NCBI GenBank assembly: GCA_965262875.1
Contig: OZ253569.1
Coordinates: 1,054,001 to 1,118,000 of the forward strand
Source: JBALVT01 sp965262875
Lineage (GTDB): Bacteria; Pseudomonadota; Gammaproteobacteria; Pseudomonadales; Halieaceae
Length of the DNA stretch: 64,000 nucleotides
Direction of reading: 5' to 3'
In this document: one piece after another, positions 9,660-18,583 of the stretch
How positions within the stretch are numbered: the first letter of the stretch is position 1
Layout of the letters: each line of letters starts with the position of its first letter
The notes under the pieces: generated by a model
What the model saw: only the letters and a program-made list of their open reading frames with translations
Told to the model about the DNA's origin: nothing
Database searches by the model: none
Made by a program: the position numbers and the translations under genes

Positions 9660-11024
9660 TTAGGTTTCACCCACATAGAGGGTTAGTTTTTGTCCGGGCT
9701 TTAAATAAGCCCTTCGGTTCAGAGAGTTCCAGGAGACTAATTCATCGATGGAAACTTTGAATTTCCCTGCAATTCGATACAGGGAGTCACCGCGTCTGAC
9801 CTTGTAGCCGCGTCGGGTGCGTACGCTAGAGGTAGAGGCCAGTGCCAGGCTGTTTGCCCAGGCTTCGCCGTTGGGAATCATCAAGGTGTCTCCGGCTCGA
9901 ATTCTGCTCCCCTTTATGTGGTTTACCTCTCGAATCAGGTTCACCTGGGTACCAAAGGACTTGGCGATACGAATCAAACTGTCACCTCGCTTAATCCGAT
10001 AGTGCTGCCATTCAACTCTGTCATCGGGTGTGAGCTTGGCCACAGCCTGCTTCAATCGATCGCCCGCACCGATGGGTACGAGAAGTTCTTGCTTACTCCC
10101 CGGAGCGGTTGCCCAGCGCAAGTGGCCGGGGTTAAAGGCGCGCAGGGTGATCAAGTCAACTTGAGCCAGGTCTGCAGCTTTGGCCAACTCAATCTGACCG
10201 AGCGTGTCGACAACCTCGAAGGCGGGTTCATTGGCTATTGGCTCCAGCTTCACTTTCCAGATATCCGGAAAGGCCACAAAACCACTTAGGGCAATGAGCC
10301 GGGGTACGTAATGCTGTGTTTCTCTTGGAAGTTTCAAAGACCAATAATCCGTTGGTAGGCCCTTCTTCGAATTGGCTTTCATAGCGCGCAACACACGCCC
10401 TTTACCTGAATTGTATGCGGCCAGGGCTAGCAGCCAGTCGTTGTTCAGATCAGCGTGCAATTCTTCGAGATAATCCAACGCTGCAGCGGTAGAGTCGCGA
10501 ACGTCTCTGCGACCGTCGAACCACCAATCTTGTGCTAAGCCCAGATCCGAGCCAGTACCAGGCATAATCTGCCAAAGGCCTGAAGCATGCGCAGACGATA
10601 GGGCGAAGGGGCTGTAGGTGCTTTCCACTATGGGCAGTAGTGCTATCTCAACAGGCATGCCCCGTTTCTCCACCTCGTTGACGACGTGATACAGATAGGG
10701 TGCCGCGCGCTGGGATACATGTGGCATGTAGTTTTTCTGCCGCATATAGTGCTTGCGTGCCGCGACAACACTTGCGTGTTCAATGGTGTGGAAGCTGAGC
10801 TGTTCGCGAATCCTCACCCATAAGTCTTCTGGTTCGGTCTCGACTATGGGTTGTTGAATTTCGAGGGCCTTTTCCTCCTGGACAAGCAGTGGTGCAGCCG
10901 CTGCTGCAGCTTCTTTTGGTGCGGAAACGGGGTTACCTTTCCCTAAAAAATCAGTCCCTAGAGTCCCGCAGCCTGGGATGATAAAGGATATAGAAACGAC
11001 TGTAATTAATTCTCTTAAATTCAT
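9660..11024 (-). CDS. mltD: Membrane-bound lytic murein transglycosylase D with two LysM domains
   Basis: This 454-residue lipoprotein cleaves peptidoglycan glycan strands. The signal ends in IIPGC, a lipobox near residue 19. The SLT domain carries the catalytic glutamate in ALLPIVESTYSPFALS and then SGLWQIMPGTGSDLGL and LLALAAYNSGKGRVLRAM. Two C-terminal LysM peptidoglycan-binding repeats are visible: YRIKRGDSLIRIAKSFG...RAGDTLMIP and YKVRRGDSLYRIAGKF...KPGQKLTLYV. An IS4-family element is inserted 4 bp upstream of the start codon, and the target duplication (11021-11028) includes the ATG itself. Native promoter and ribosome-binding sequences therefore lie beyond the IS, and no good Shine-Dalgarno is visible at the IS end. 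The protein frame is intact; its expression is doubtful. Confidence 0.92.
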   Translation of the reverse strand: MNLRELITVVSISFIIPGCGTLGTDFLGKGNPVSAPKEAAAAAAPLLVQEEKALEIQQPIVETEPEDLWVRIREQLSFHTIEHASVVAARKHYMRQKNYMPHVSQRAAPYLYHVVNEVEKRGMPVEIALLPIVESTYSPFALSSAHASGLWQIMPGTGSDLGLAQDWWFDGRRDVRDSTAAALDYLEELHADLNNDWLLALAAYNSGKGRVLRAMKANSKKGLPTDYWSLKLPRETQHYVPRLIALSGFVAFPDIWKVKLEPIANEPAFEVVDTLGQIELAKAADLAQVDLITLRAFNPGHLRWATAPGSKQELLVPIGAGDRLKQAVAKLTPDDRVEWQHYRIKRGDSLIRIAKSFGTQVNLIREVNHIKGSRIRAGDTLMIPNGEAWANSLALASTSSVRTRRGYKVRRGDSLYRIAGKFKVSIDELVSWNSLNRRAYLKPGQKLTLYVGET

Positions 11025-11028
11025 GTAA
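11021..11028. repeat. 8-bp target-site duplication of IS4 copy A (left)
   Basis: TCATGTAA at 11021-11028 is repeated at 12591-12598 on the other side of the IS4-family element. It contains the reverse complement of the mltD start codon (CAT, 11022-11024). The perfect duplication shows a simple insertion without loss of flanking DNA. Confidence 0.85.
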
Positions 11029-12590
11029 ACTAGAGTTTAGAGCGAAAGAGCTGTTGTCGGAAGCTTCAATCCCGACTCCTTTTCCTTAATGTTCTCTCAA
11101 AACCTGCGTGTAATACAAGCTGCAACGCAATGTTACCCATCTTGTATATAATCTACCGCACCAGGGGCTTGGAATTTTTTGCATCTTTCGTTCCACCAGC
11201 TTCGAACGTTAACATGGCGAAAATGTTTTGTCAGACCCAGCCTGATTCTTCCCGCTGTAATAATATCCGGCTTGCGCCATGGTGCATCCGTCACCAGTGG
11301 GCCCGCTTTATCACCCAATACCAGCGTCAACAAATGAAGCAGTCCGTAACCTACAGTCGTCAAGTGAACCCAGCGATGCAGCGTTTGGCGCCGTTGCTGC
11401 CAGGCTTCTTTGAGCCCCCACAATTGTTTCAACTGGTAGTACATCGACTCAATCGACCAACGCAGTCCGTAATCTTCAATCACTTGTTCGCTCGTTAGAG
11501 TCGTATCGGTTGAAAGAAATAATCGAGTCTTGGTCCACTGACCTTTACCCCTGTCTAGCTCGCACCAAACGGCTCTGACTAACTGACCGTCAAGGAACCT
11601 TGCCTTGGCGAGCCGACTACGGTATCTCACCTTTTGTTCTTTTCCGTACAGCCGCAGTAGTGCTTCCGTCTTTTTAAAGTGGGCAATTCGCTTGGGTGTG
11701 TGTTTTTCGCCATACTTGCGTGGCCGCCCGCGTTGCCCCGGTTTTCGTTCGGGGGGTTCGTCGTAAAGCCGCGTATCGATTCTCGCCTGGCCAATCACGG
11801 TAAAACCGTACGCTGTCATCGCGTTGATAAATCGTTTGCGCATATACCAGCAATCGACCAATACCCTCACCGTTTTATCTTCAAACAAGCGGTAAACAGC
11901 ACGCATGATCACTGTCGCTGCGACCAGCTTGCCCGTATTCCCTGCACTGGGTATCAGTCGGAACAATAGAGGTATCGCCGTCGTCTCCAGCGGTGTGCGC
12001 CTGAAAACAGCCGCTAAACTAACCCAGCATTGACCACGAACATAGGCGGCTAAATTCGGCTTATTTCCGTGCTGATGATGTATCTGGCTGCCCGGTGCTT
12101 TTTTCGAGGCTCGTAGACTCACCGTATCGTCAATCGCTAAATATAGAACGGGATCATTCTTGGCACTAAGAACCAGACAGACGAACTGTCTTGCCAGCTT
12201 CAACCAGGACCACTTTCCGGCTTCAAGCCATTTGTAATACGTCGTCCAGTGCCTTTGCATGTCTAGAAACAAATAGGTTTCGGTGACAAAGCCAGCGGGC
12301 GTTAACATAGCGCCGATCAATAGTTCAATGAATGTGCCTACGGATCTTGGGGGTAGCGCTTTGCTTAAAAATGTTATCCAATAGCACAGTTCGCGGGGGA
12401 TGCGAGCACATCCTGTTGCGTTCATAGCGGCCTCCAGAAGAAATCGATTCATTTCTTTCTGAAGGCCGCGCCCTATACACCTTTTAAAAAGCAAAGCTGT
12501 ATAGGGCGCGGCAAACTTTTTGCCGCTTTATGTCAAGTTTTTTCGCACACTTTGCGCGATAATCTTCCTCCCCAGACTCTAAACTCTAGT
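11029..12590 (-). mobile_element. IS4-family insertion sequence, copy A (complete, intact)
   Basis: The 1562-bp element has terminal inverted repeats that begin ACTAGAGTTTAGAG at both ends, and it is bounded by the 8-bp duplication TCATGTAA. It contains one transposase gene on the minus strand. A second copy of the same length lies inverted at 50541-52102. Insertion occurred at the mltD start codon, between mltD and the divergent methyltransferase gene. Confidence 0.9.
11133..12494 (-). CDS. IS4-family DDE transposase (copy A, intact)
   Basis: The 453-residue frame is intact. DDE-type features are IDDTVSLRASKKAPGSQIHH (first Asp region), VLVDCWYMRKRFINAM (second Asp) and DYGLRWSIESMYYQLKQLWG, the Y-(2)R-(3)E-(6)K-like signature of IS4 transposases. 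The biological start is probably the internal ATG giving MNRFLLEAAMN about 14 codons in. The copy B protein at 50622-51998 differs in only a few positions, including a nonsense codon. Copy A can therefore supply transposase for both elements. Confidence 0.92.
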   Translation of the reverse strand: MLFKRCIGRGLQKEMNRFLLEAAMNATGCARIPRELCYWITFLSKALPPRSVGTFIELLIGAMLTPAGFVTETYLFLDMQRHWTTYYKWLEAGKWSWLKLARQFVCLVLSAKNDPVLYLAIDDTVSLRASKKAPGSQIHHQHGNKPNLAAYVRGQCWVSLAAVFRRTPLETTAIPLLFRLIPSAGNTGKLVAATVIMRAVYRLFEDKTVRVLVDCWYMRKRFINAMTAYGFTVIGQARIDTRLYDEPPERKPGQRGRPRKYGEKHTPKRIAHFKKTEALLRLYGKEQKVRYRSRLAKARFLDGQLVRAVWCELDRGKGQWTKTRLFLSTDTTLTSEQVIEDYGLRWSIESMYYQLKQLWGLKEAWQQRRQTLHRWVHLTTVGYGLLHLLTLVLGDKAGPLVTDAPWRKPDIITAGRIRLGLTKHFRHVNVRSWWNERCKKFQAPGAVDYIQDG

Positions 12591-12733
12591 TCATGTAATA
12601 TACGTTATTTTATAGTTGAATTGGCTTCACGTGGTTTGCTCGCAGTGCTAGAAATCGTCTGCGTGGGTACTACACGATATTTTTTCGAGGATACCAGTGT
12701 TTTGTTCAGCTGATCGCAATTAAATGCAGTAAT
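12591..12733. promoter_or_regulatory. Original divergent promoter region of mltD and the methyltransferase gene
   Basis: After the right target duplication, 135 bp remain before the methyltransferase start. Before the insertion this region would have driven mltD leftward and the methyltransferase-rnhA genes rightward. On the minus strand an AT-rich TATAAAATA (around 12607-12616) is a possible -10 region for mltD, which is now separated by 1.56 kb. The promoter call rests on position plus AT-rich sequence and is not proven. Confidence 0.4.
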
Positions 12734-13567
12734 ATGCAGATAACTCCTCAAACTAACCAATTTGGGCACATCGTACCGATGGCTACTCTATCAAAGGACA
12801 TTTATACCGAGCTGGATTCCTGGTATTCACGTAAGAATGGTGAGTATTTGCTGGGAAGCCTCAATCAGAATATCGAGAAGTCACTCGAGACGGCCTTTGG
12901 ATACCATTTGCTGCAATTGGGTGTCACTCACCATCATGCGCTGTTTCACCGCACTAATATCAATCATCGAATATACGGAGCGGAACGCCCTGGTGACCAA
13001 GTCGGGCTGATAGTCAATAATGGTGAGCTCCCGCTGGAAAGCGATAGTATCGATGTGCTCATTGCTCATCACAGCCTGGAGTTTGAAGATGACCCTCACC
13101 AGGCATTACGTGAGATGCACAGAGTACTGGCACCCCAGGGCCATTTAATTATTATCGGCTTTAATCGTTACAGTGCAGTTGGAGCATCGACATTTCTCAA
13201 GGGGCGTTCCAGCAAATCCAGTTGGCACCACCACCAACCGGTAAATCCACACAGAGCGAGCGATTGGCTGCGTCTGATGGGTTGCGAGGTGCAAGATTGC
13301 CAGCACTTGTACAGTGTTCCACCCATAGGCGGGAATCGCTTGCGCAACTGGATGATTCGTTGTGATTCGTGGTTGGGGGAGCACAACATACCGGTTGGCG
13401 GCCTCTATATAATGCATGCGATTAATCACGTCCCTCGGCTAAATCGCCCGCGAAGACGCCTATTACAAGCCCGTAGGAGACTTATTGGGCTCGCAGTTCC
13501 CACCACCAGTGTGGGTAATAGTTCGACGCCGCAGCATGCGGCTAAACACGGAGAAGACACTGTTTGA
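12734..13567 (+). CDS. Class I SAM-dependent methyltransferase (YafS-like)
   Basis: The 277-residue product has a methyltransferase_11-type core. The acidic loop and motif are LPLESDSIDVLIAHHSLEFE followed by DPHQALREMHRVLAPQGHLI. In E. coli and many gammaproteobacteria a YafS-like methyltransferase sits beside rnhA and dnaQ near mltD and gloB; the same order is seen here except that gloB is not present. The start could be ATG 12734 or the in-frame ATG 12779 (MATLSKDIYTEL). The last codons overlap the TTG start of rnhA by four bases, suggesting translational coupling. The substrate is unknown. Confidence 0.8.
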   Translation: MQITPQTNQFGHIVPMATLSKDIYTELDSWYSRKNGEYLLGSLNQNIEKSLETAFGYHLLQLGVTHHHALFHRTNINHRIYGAERPGDQVGLIVNNGELPLESDSIDVLIAHHSLEFEDDPHQALREMHRVLAPQGHLIIIGFNRYSAVGASTFLKGRSSKSSWHHHQPVNPHRASDWLRLMGCEVQDCQHLYSVPPIGGNRLRNWMIRCDSWLGEHNIPVGGLYIMHAINHVPRLNRPRRRLLQARRRLIGLAVPTTSVGNSSTPQHAAKHGEDTV

Positions 13568-13998
13568 AAAATATTGAGATATTTACCGATGGCGCTTGCC
13601 GAGGAAACCCCGGCCCCGGCGGCTGGGGTGCCTTGCTGCGCTATCAAGGTACAGAAAGTGAGCTGTATGGCGGCGAGAAAGACACCACCAATAACCGAAT
13701 GGAGCTACAGGCGGCAATAGAAGGGTTGAAGGCTCTCAAAGAGCGCTGTTGTGTAGTGCTGACAACCGATTCGGTCTATGTCCAAAAAGGCATCACGGAG
13801 TGGCTGCCGGGCTGGAAGAAAAAGGACTGGAAAACTGCCGCGCGTAAACCAGTGAAGAACGCGGATTTATGGCAGCTGTTGGACGTGCAAAACCAGCGGC
13901 ACGACGTCACCTGGTGCTGGGTGAAAGGTCACAGTGGTCATCGCGAGAATGAAATAGCGGATGACCTGGCAAACAAAGGCATAGATCAGTTAAGTTAA
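13564..13998 (+). CDS. rnhA: Ribonuclease HI
   Basis: The 144-residue enzyme degrades the RNA strand of RNA-DNA hybrids, and its length is normal. Catalytic residues are visible in order: Asp in IFTDGACRGNPGPGGWG, Glu in NNRMELQAAI, Asp in LTTDSVYV, then the flexible-loop His and last Asp in GHSGHRENEIADDLA. The basic handle (WLPGWKKKDWKTAARKPVKN) is present. The start is a TTG at 13564 that overlaps the stop of the methyltransferase gene (TTGA). DnaQ follows after a 34-bp gap. Confidence 0.96.
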   Translation: MKNIEIFTDGACRGNPGPGGWGALLRYQGTESELYGGEKDTTNNRMELQAAIEGLKALKERCCVVLTTDSVYVQKGITEWLPGWKKKDWKTAARKPVKNADLWQLLDVQNQRHDVTWCWVKGHSGHRENEIADDLANKGIDQLS

Positions 13999-14032
13999 CG
14001 ACACCCTTCACCCACAAGCGCTAGGAACAACT

Positions 14033-14755
14033 TTGAGACAGATCGTACTGGATACAGAAACCACCGGACTTGAGGTCAATCAGGGCCACAGAATCATTGA
14101 AATCGGTTGCGTTGAGCTTTTGAACAGAAAGCTTACAGGCAACCATTTCCACTGCTATATCAACCCCGAACGCGAAATTGATCAAGGAGCGATTGAAGTT
14201 CACGGCATCACCAATCAGTTTTTGGAAGACAAACCCTTGTTCGATCAAGTCGCTCAGGACTTCATGGATTTCGTCGGCAGCGCAGAGCTTGTTATTCACA
14301 ATGCGCCTTTTGATATCGGTTTTTTAAACAGCGAATTACATCGTCTGGAGAGGGGCTATGCATCTCTGGCTGACCTTTGCTGCGTAATAGACACGCTCGT
14401 TATGGCCCGGCGTAAGCATCCGGGCCAGAGAAACAACCTCGATGCGCTGTGCCAGCGCTATGGGTTTGATAATTCCCAGCGGGATTTACATGGAGCGCTG
14501 CTCGACGCCGAGATTCTCGCAGATGTCTATCTGACGATGACTGGTGGGCAAACCGCATTACTACTGTCCGACAGCGCTGCAAATGGAGAGGACGGTGGCT
14601 CCAGTGGCCACCTGGTTAAACGCTTGCCCGCGAATCGCAAACCACTCCCGGTGATCTCCGCCTCTACTGAGGAGTTAGCAGCACACGAGTTGCAGCTGGA
14701 TGTGATTGCCAAGCAAAGTGAAGGTAAGGTTTTATGGCGCGAGTTATCTAAATAA
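14033..14755 (+). CDS. dnaQ: DNA polymerase III epsilon subunit (proofreading exonuclease)
   Basis: The 240-residue product is a DEDDh 3'-5' exonuclease. The motifs are ExoI VLDTETTGLEVNQGHRIIEI, ExoII VIHNAPFDIGFLNSEL and ExoIIIe HGALLDAEILADVYLTM. The C-terminal region, which binds the alpha subunit, is present. The start is TTG 14033, preceded by AGGAAC at 14022-14027. It is adjacent to rnhA as in most gammaproteobacteria and converges on nhaB. The stop codon lies inside a 13-bp perfect hairpin shared with the end of nhaB. Confidence 0.95.
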   Translation: MRQIVLDTETTGLEVNQGHRIIEIGCVELLNRKLTGNHFHCYINPEREIDQGAIEVHGITNQFLEDKPLFDQVAQDFMDFVGSAELVIHNAPFDIGFLNSELHRLERGYASLADLCCVIDTLVMARRKHPGQRNNLDALCQRYGFDNSQRDLHGALLDAEILADVYLTMTGGQTALLLSDSAANGEDGGSSGHLVKRLPANRKPLPVISASTEELAAHELQLDVIAKQSEGKVLWRELSK

Positions 14756-14764
14756 CTCGCGCCA
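14735..14764. terminator. 13-bp perfect hairpin between convergent dnaQ and nhaB ends
   Basis: TGGCGCGAGTTAT (14735-14747) is the exact reverse complement of 14752-14764, with a 4-base loop CTAA. The left arm covers the last codons of dnaQ and the right arm includes its stop. There is no run of T on either side, so an intrinsic bidirectional terminator or an mRNA-stabilising 3' stem are both possible. Confidence 0.6.
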
Positions 14765-14775
14765 GATTCGTTCCT

Positions 14776-16284
14776 TTAGATAAACAGGCTCACACACAAT
14801 GCGCCTACGCCACCCATGACAACGGTGTAGGGCAGGGCCATGATCACCATTCGCCCATAGGAGAGGCGAATTAATGGTGCCACCGCAGAGGTCAGCAAAA
14901 ACAGGAACGCTGCTTGACCGTTGGGTGTTGCGACGCTGGGTAAGTTGGTACCGGTGTTGATGGCAACTGCCAAGGCGTCAAATTCCTGGCGGTTGATGGT
15001 GCCAGCATCCAGTGCAGTCTTAACCTCGTTGATATAGACGGTCGCCACGAATACATTGTCGCTAATCATTGACAATATACCATTGGCCGCAAAGAACATG
15101 ACTGGGCGAATATCGGCGTCCAGAGCCAAAACATAATTGATGACAGGGCTGAATAAGTGCTGGTCATGAATCATTGCAACGATCGCGAAAAACACAACCA
15201 ATAGCGCAGTAAAAGGGAGTGCCTCTTCAAAAGCGTGACCGATTTGGTGTTCCTCTACGATACCGTTGAAGGCCGTAAGCAGCACAATAACCGAGAGACC
15301 GATGAGTCCCACTGCCGCCAGGTGCATGGCCAAGCCAACCACCAGTATCACGGCGACAAGCGCTTGAATAATGAGCCGAGCATTCGATCGTGCGTTGCGT
15401 GATTTCTCTTCTTTCTCCTGATATTCCTCCAGAACTCTGCGCACATTGTCAGGAATTTTCGCGCCGTAACCAAAACTACCGGTAAGTTCCAGCAGGTAGC
15501 AGGTCAAGAGTCCACAGAACAATACCGGGACTGTAACCGGTGCCATGATTGTGGCAAATTGTATGAAATCCCAACCAGCGACTGTGGCTATCAGCAGATT
15601 TTGCGGTTCGCCCACCAAGGTGCAAACGCCTCCGAGTGCTGTACCCACAGCGCCGTGCATCATCAAGCTGCGCAGGAAGGATCGAAACGACTCCAGGTCT
15701 TCGTGATGGCTTTCCTCAACGGCATCATCATCGGAGTGATCGTGGTGGTCATCGTGATTCAGCTTTTTCCCCGAGGCGACCTTGTGGTACACCGAATAGA
15801 AACCGATCCCCACACTAATCAAAACAGCTGTGACGGTAAGAGCGTCAAGAAATGCTGACAGAACAGCGGAAACCAGGGAAAACAACAATGACAGTGCCGC
15901 TTTTGATTTAACGCCCAATAAAATCTTTGTAAACACGAATAGCAGAAGCTCTTTCATGAAGAAAATTCCCGCCACCATAAACATAAGTAGCAGGATGACC
16001 TCGAAATTCGCCAGGGTTTCGTCATAGACCATCTGAGGAGAAGTCATGCCCAGCAATACCGCTTGGATGGCGAGCAGCCCGCCAGGCTGCAGTGGATAGC
16101 ACCGCAGTGCCAGTGCCAGCGTGAATATGAACTCGCCAATAATGACCCAGCCGGTCGCGAAAGGGCCTATGACCATAAGTAAGATAGGGTTGGCTAAAAG
16201 AAATGCGACGATGGTCTGCTTATACCAAGTGGGAGAAGAACCGAGAAAGTTCTTCCACAGGGCGTGCACGAGTGATTCGGCCAT
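14776..16284 (-). CDS. nhaB: Na+/H+ antiporter NhaB
   Basis: The 502-residue polytopic inner-membrane protein is close in length to E. coli NhaB (513). It exports Na+ in exchange for protons. Family-typical stretches are SSPTWYKQTIVAFLLANP at the N-terminus, FLDALTVTAVLISVGIGFYSVYH, GTALGGVCTLVGEPQNLLIA and AINTGTNLPSVATPNGQAAF. An unusual loop at about residues 176-196 is rich in His and Asp (NHDDHHDHSDDD). The gene is intact, whereas a second sodium/proton antiporter, nhaD, 2.2 kb away is disrupted. NhaB may therefore carry more of the load. Confidence 0.95.
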   Translation of the reverse strand: MAESLVHALWKNFLGSSPTWYKQTIVAFLLANPILLMVIGPFATGWVIIGEFIFTLALALRCYPLQPGGLLAIQAVLLGMTSPQMVYDETLANFEVILLLMFMVAGIFFMKELLLFVFTKILLGVKSKAALSLLFSLVSAVLSAFLDALTVTAVLISVGIGFYSVYHKVASGKKLNHDDHHDHSDDDAVEESHHEDLESFRSFLRSLMMHGAVGTALGGVCTLVGEPQNLLIATVAGWDFIQFATIMAPVTVPVLFCGLLTCYLLELTGSFGYGAKIPDNVRRVLEEYQEKEEKSRNARSNARLIIQALVAVILVVGLAMHLAAVGLIGLSVIVLLTAFNGIVEEHQIGHAFEEALPFTALLVVFFAIVAMIHDQHLFSPVINYVLALDADIRPVMFFAANGILSMISDNVFVATVYINEVKTALDAGTINRQEFDALAVAINTGTNLPSVATPNGQAAFLFLLTSAVAPLIRLSYGRMVIMALPYTVVMGGVGALCVSLFI

Positions 16285-16454
16285 GAAAAGTCCGCTGCTA
16301 TTATTGAATTTAGGTGGGTTTAGTCTACGGGATTAAGCGCTGTGTTCGAAGCAAATCCGAAGAAAAATTCACCGCATCAACGATCCCACCTTGCCCGGAT
16401 TCAAGGCTGCGCCTATTATAGCCCGTCAATTTCACATAACTTTTGGGAGCTCAG

Positions 16455-17267
16455 ATGTTCCAGCCCGCCAATTTGCCCCCCGAGTCCTATGATGGGGGAT
16501 TGCACATCGTATTTCAGCGTGGCGAACTGGTTTCCGACCTGCGCTCTGCTGAACCTTGTATGATAGATGCCAGGCAACTGGCACTAAATGGCTGGCGAGA
16601 AAGCCAGAGACTATTTTTGGGCTTTTGGCACGATCAGGCCTGTTTTGCCGTGGAGATAGAGCCGAGCAACGAATTAGACCCCATGCAGTTTCAGCGAGGA
16701 AACCTATACCAGGTATTGGGGCGAATAGACGAGCAGTTGTTTGCGCTGGCAGGTAGAGCCTCGCAATTGCTTGCCTGGGAGCGCGACCACCAATTTTGCG
16801 GGCGCTGCGGATCGGCCATGGCGATGGATGTGAAAGAACGCGCCATGCGCTGCGACCCCTGCTCTGTTATCAACTACCCGCGTATTGCGCCGTGCATCAT
16901 CGTTCTGATTACCCGCGGTGAAGAACTACTGCTGGCACGCAACGCTAACTTCCCCAGGCCAATGTACAGCACCCTCGCCGGGTTCATCGAAGCGGGGGAG
17001 ACCGCTGAAGAAACGCTGGTCCGAGAGGTAAAAGAGGAGGTTGGTGTCGAGGTCGAGAACATTCGCTATTTTCAATCGCAATCCTGGCCGTTTCCCAGCC
17101 AGCTGATGCTGGGTTACTTTGCCGAATATGCCGGCGGAGATATCGTTTGTGATATGGAAGAAATCGCAGACGCACAGTGGTTTCACTATCGCGAATTGCC
17201 GATGATCCCGCCGGTATCTTCCATTTCGGGTCAACTGATACAGCACTACATCAATAGCTTAAATTAA
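16455..17267 (+). CDS. nudC: NAD+ diphosphatase / NADH pyrophosphatase (NAD-cap decapping) NudC
   Basis: The ATG at 16455 has GGGAG at 16445-16449; an upstream TTG in frame at 16443 is less likely. The product is about 270 residues. A zinc ribbon is visible as CGRCGSAM...MRCDPC, followed by YPRIAPCIIVLI. The Nudix box is GFIEAGETAEETLVREVKEE. The diagnostic post-Nudix motif is present as SQSWPFPSQLM (family SQPWPFPxS). It hydrolyses NAD(H) and removes NAD caps from RNA. SohB follows 13 bp downstream, so co-transcription is likely. Confidence 0.94.
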   Translation: MFQPANLPPESYDGGLHIVFQRGELVSDLRSAEPCMIDARQLALNGWRESQRLFLGFWHDQACFAVEIEPSNELDPMQFQRGNLYQVLGRIDEQLFALAGRASQLLAWERDHQFCGRCGSAMAMDVKERAMRCDPCSVINYPRIAPCIIVLITRGEELLLARNANFPRPMYSTLAGFIEAGETAEETLVREVKEEVGVEVENIRYFQSQSWPFPSQLMLGYFAEYAGGDIVCDMEEIADAQWFHYRELPMIPPVSSISGQLIQHYINSLN

Positions 17268-17280
17268 TCTGGAGTTTTAC

Positions 17281-18348
17281 TTGGAATATTTATACGACTA
17301 CGGGCTGTTCTTAGCCCAGGCAGGCACCATAGTGGCCGCCATACTCATTGTTGTAGGCGGCATTATCACAATGAGCCAAAGGCACAAAGGTGAAGACGAA
17401 GGCCACATTGAAATCCGCAATCTCAACGAAAAGTATCGCGCTATCAACGATACCTTAGAGGAGGTTGTTTCAGACGAGGAAACCTTAAAGCTTCAGGCAA
17501 AACAGAAAAAGAAAAAGGACAAGGACAAGCAGGAGGCTAAGGACGCCAAGAAGAAAAGAAAACAGGCCAATGCGGAAGACGATGACGATAGCCGAAAACG
17601 CCTTTATATACTGGATTTTGACGGCGATATAAAGGCCAGCGCGGCGGAGAATCTCAGGGAAGAAATCTCAGCAGTACTGCCACAAATTCGCGCCGGAGAC
17701 GAGCTACTGGTGCGCTTGGAAAGCCCAGGCGGCATGGTCCATAGTTATGGTTTGGCTTCCAGTCAGCTCAACCGCATTACCGATGCGGGAGTTCCGCTGA
17801 CGGTGGCTGTTGACAAAGTTGCAGCCAGCGGAGGCTACATGATGGCCTGCGTCGCTGACAAGATACTAGCAGCCCCCTTTGCTGTTATTGGTTCTATTGG
17901 CGTCATAGCACAGTTGCCTAATTTTAGTCGATTGCTGAAAAAGAACGACATAGATTTTGAAATGCTTACGGCGGGTGAATACAAACGGACGCTCACTATG
18001 TTTGGTGAGAATACAGAAAAAGGTCGCGAGAAATTCGTTGAAGAACTAGAGCAAACGCACGATTTATTCAAAGAGTTTGTCAGCGAGAACCGGCCCGAAC
18101 TTGATGTTGACAAAGTGGCCACCGGTGAGGTTTGGTATGGACGCAAAGCGCTCGAGGTGGGTTTGATTGATGGCCTGCAAACCAGTGATGCTTTTGTACA
18201 AGAAAAATTAAAGGACCTGGACGTGTACGAGGTTAAGTTTGTACACAAGAAGAACTGGCAGGAAAAGATGGGGATGGCCGCCGAAGGAGCCCTGGAAAAA
18301 GCGTTTCTGAAAATTTGGCAAAGGGCTCAGCAGCGAAATAACTATTGA
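17281..18348 (+). CDS. sohB: SohB-type inner-membrane serine protease (peptidase S49)
   Basis: The 355-residue length matches SohB. The N-terminal transmembrane helix is ILIVVGGIITM, followed by a very charged Lys-rich linker (KKKDKDKQEAKDAKKKRKQ). The S49 protease domain has DGDIKASAAENLREEI, RLESPGGMVHSYGLA, the nucleophile in DKVAASGGYMMACVAD and the general-base Lys in TAGEYKRTLTMFGENTEKG. The start is TTG 17281, with weak GGAG 11 bp upstream; the next gene is nhaD. The role is quality control at the inner membrane. Confidence 0.92.
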   Translation: MEYLYDYGLFLAQAGTIVAAILIVVGGIITMSQRHKGEDEGHIEIRNLNEKYRAINDTLEEVVSDEETLKLQAKQKKKKDKDKQEAKDAKKKRKQANAEDDDDSRKRLYILDFDGDIKASAAENLREEISAVLPQIRAGDELLVRLESPGGMVHSYGLASSQLNRITDAGVPLTVAVDKVAASGGYMMACVADKILAAPFAVIGSIGVIAQLPNFSRLLKKNDIDFEMLTAGEYKRTLTMFGENTEKGREKFVEELEQTHDLFKEFVSENRPELDVDKVATGEVWYGRKALEVGLIDGLQTSDAFVQEKLKDLDVYEVKFVHKKNWQEKMGMAAEGALEKAFLKIWQRAQQRNNY

Positions 18349-18583
18349 TAGGACGCTAATACCTAAAGAGATGTGAGCTTTTGGTCGCTAAGGGAGCTAT
18401 TGCCGAAGTGAAACTGGAGGCCCGTTTTTCACTTACGTATTAACACTTAGATCACATGGACTAAAATAATGAAAATTGTCATCCTCCTTCTTCTGTTTTT
18501 CAACCCTGCTTTAGCCCTTGCGTCTGGTTCAGAGCAACCGCTGCTCGACTTAACCAGTCACTGGGTCGGATATATTTCGCTAG

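Noticed and set aside
11029..12733. Loss of gloB (usually between mltD and rnhA in E. coli) through the IS4 insertion
   Set aside because: The perfect 8-bp duplication on both sides shows that this insertion removed no DNA; gloB was absent here before it.
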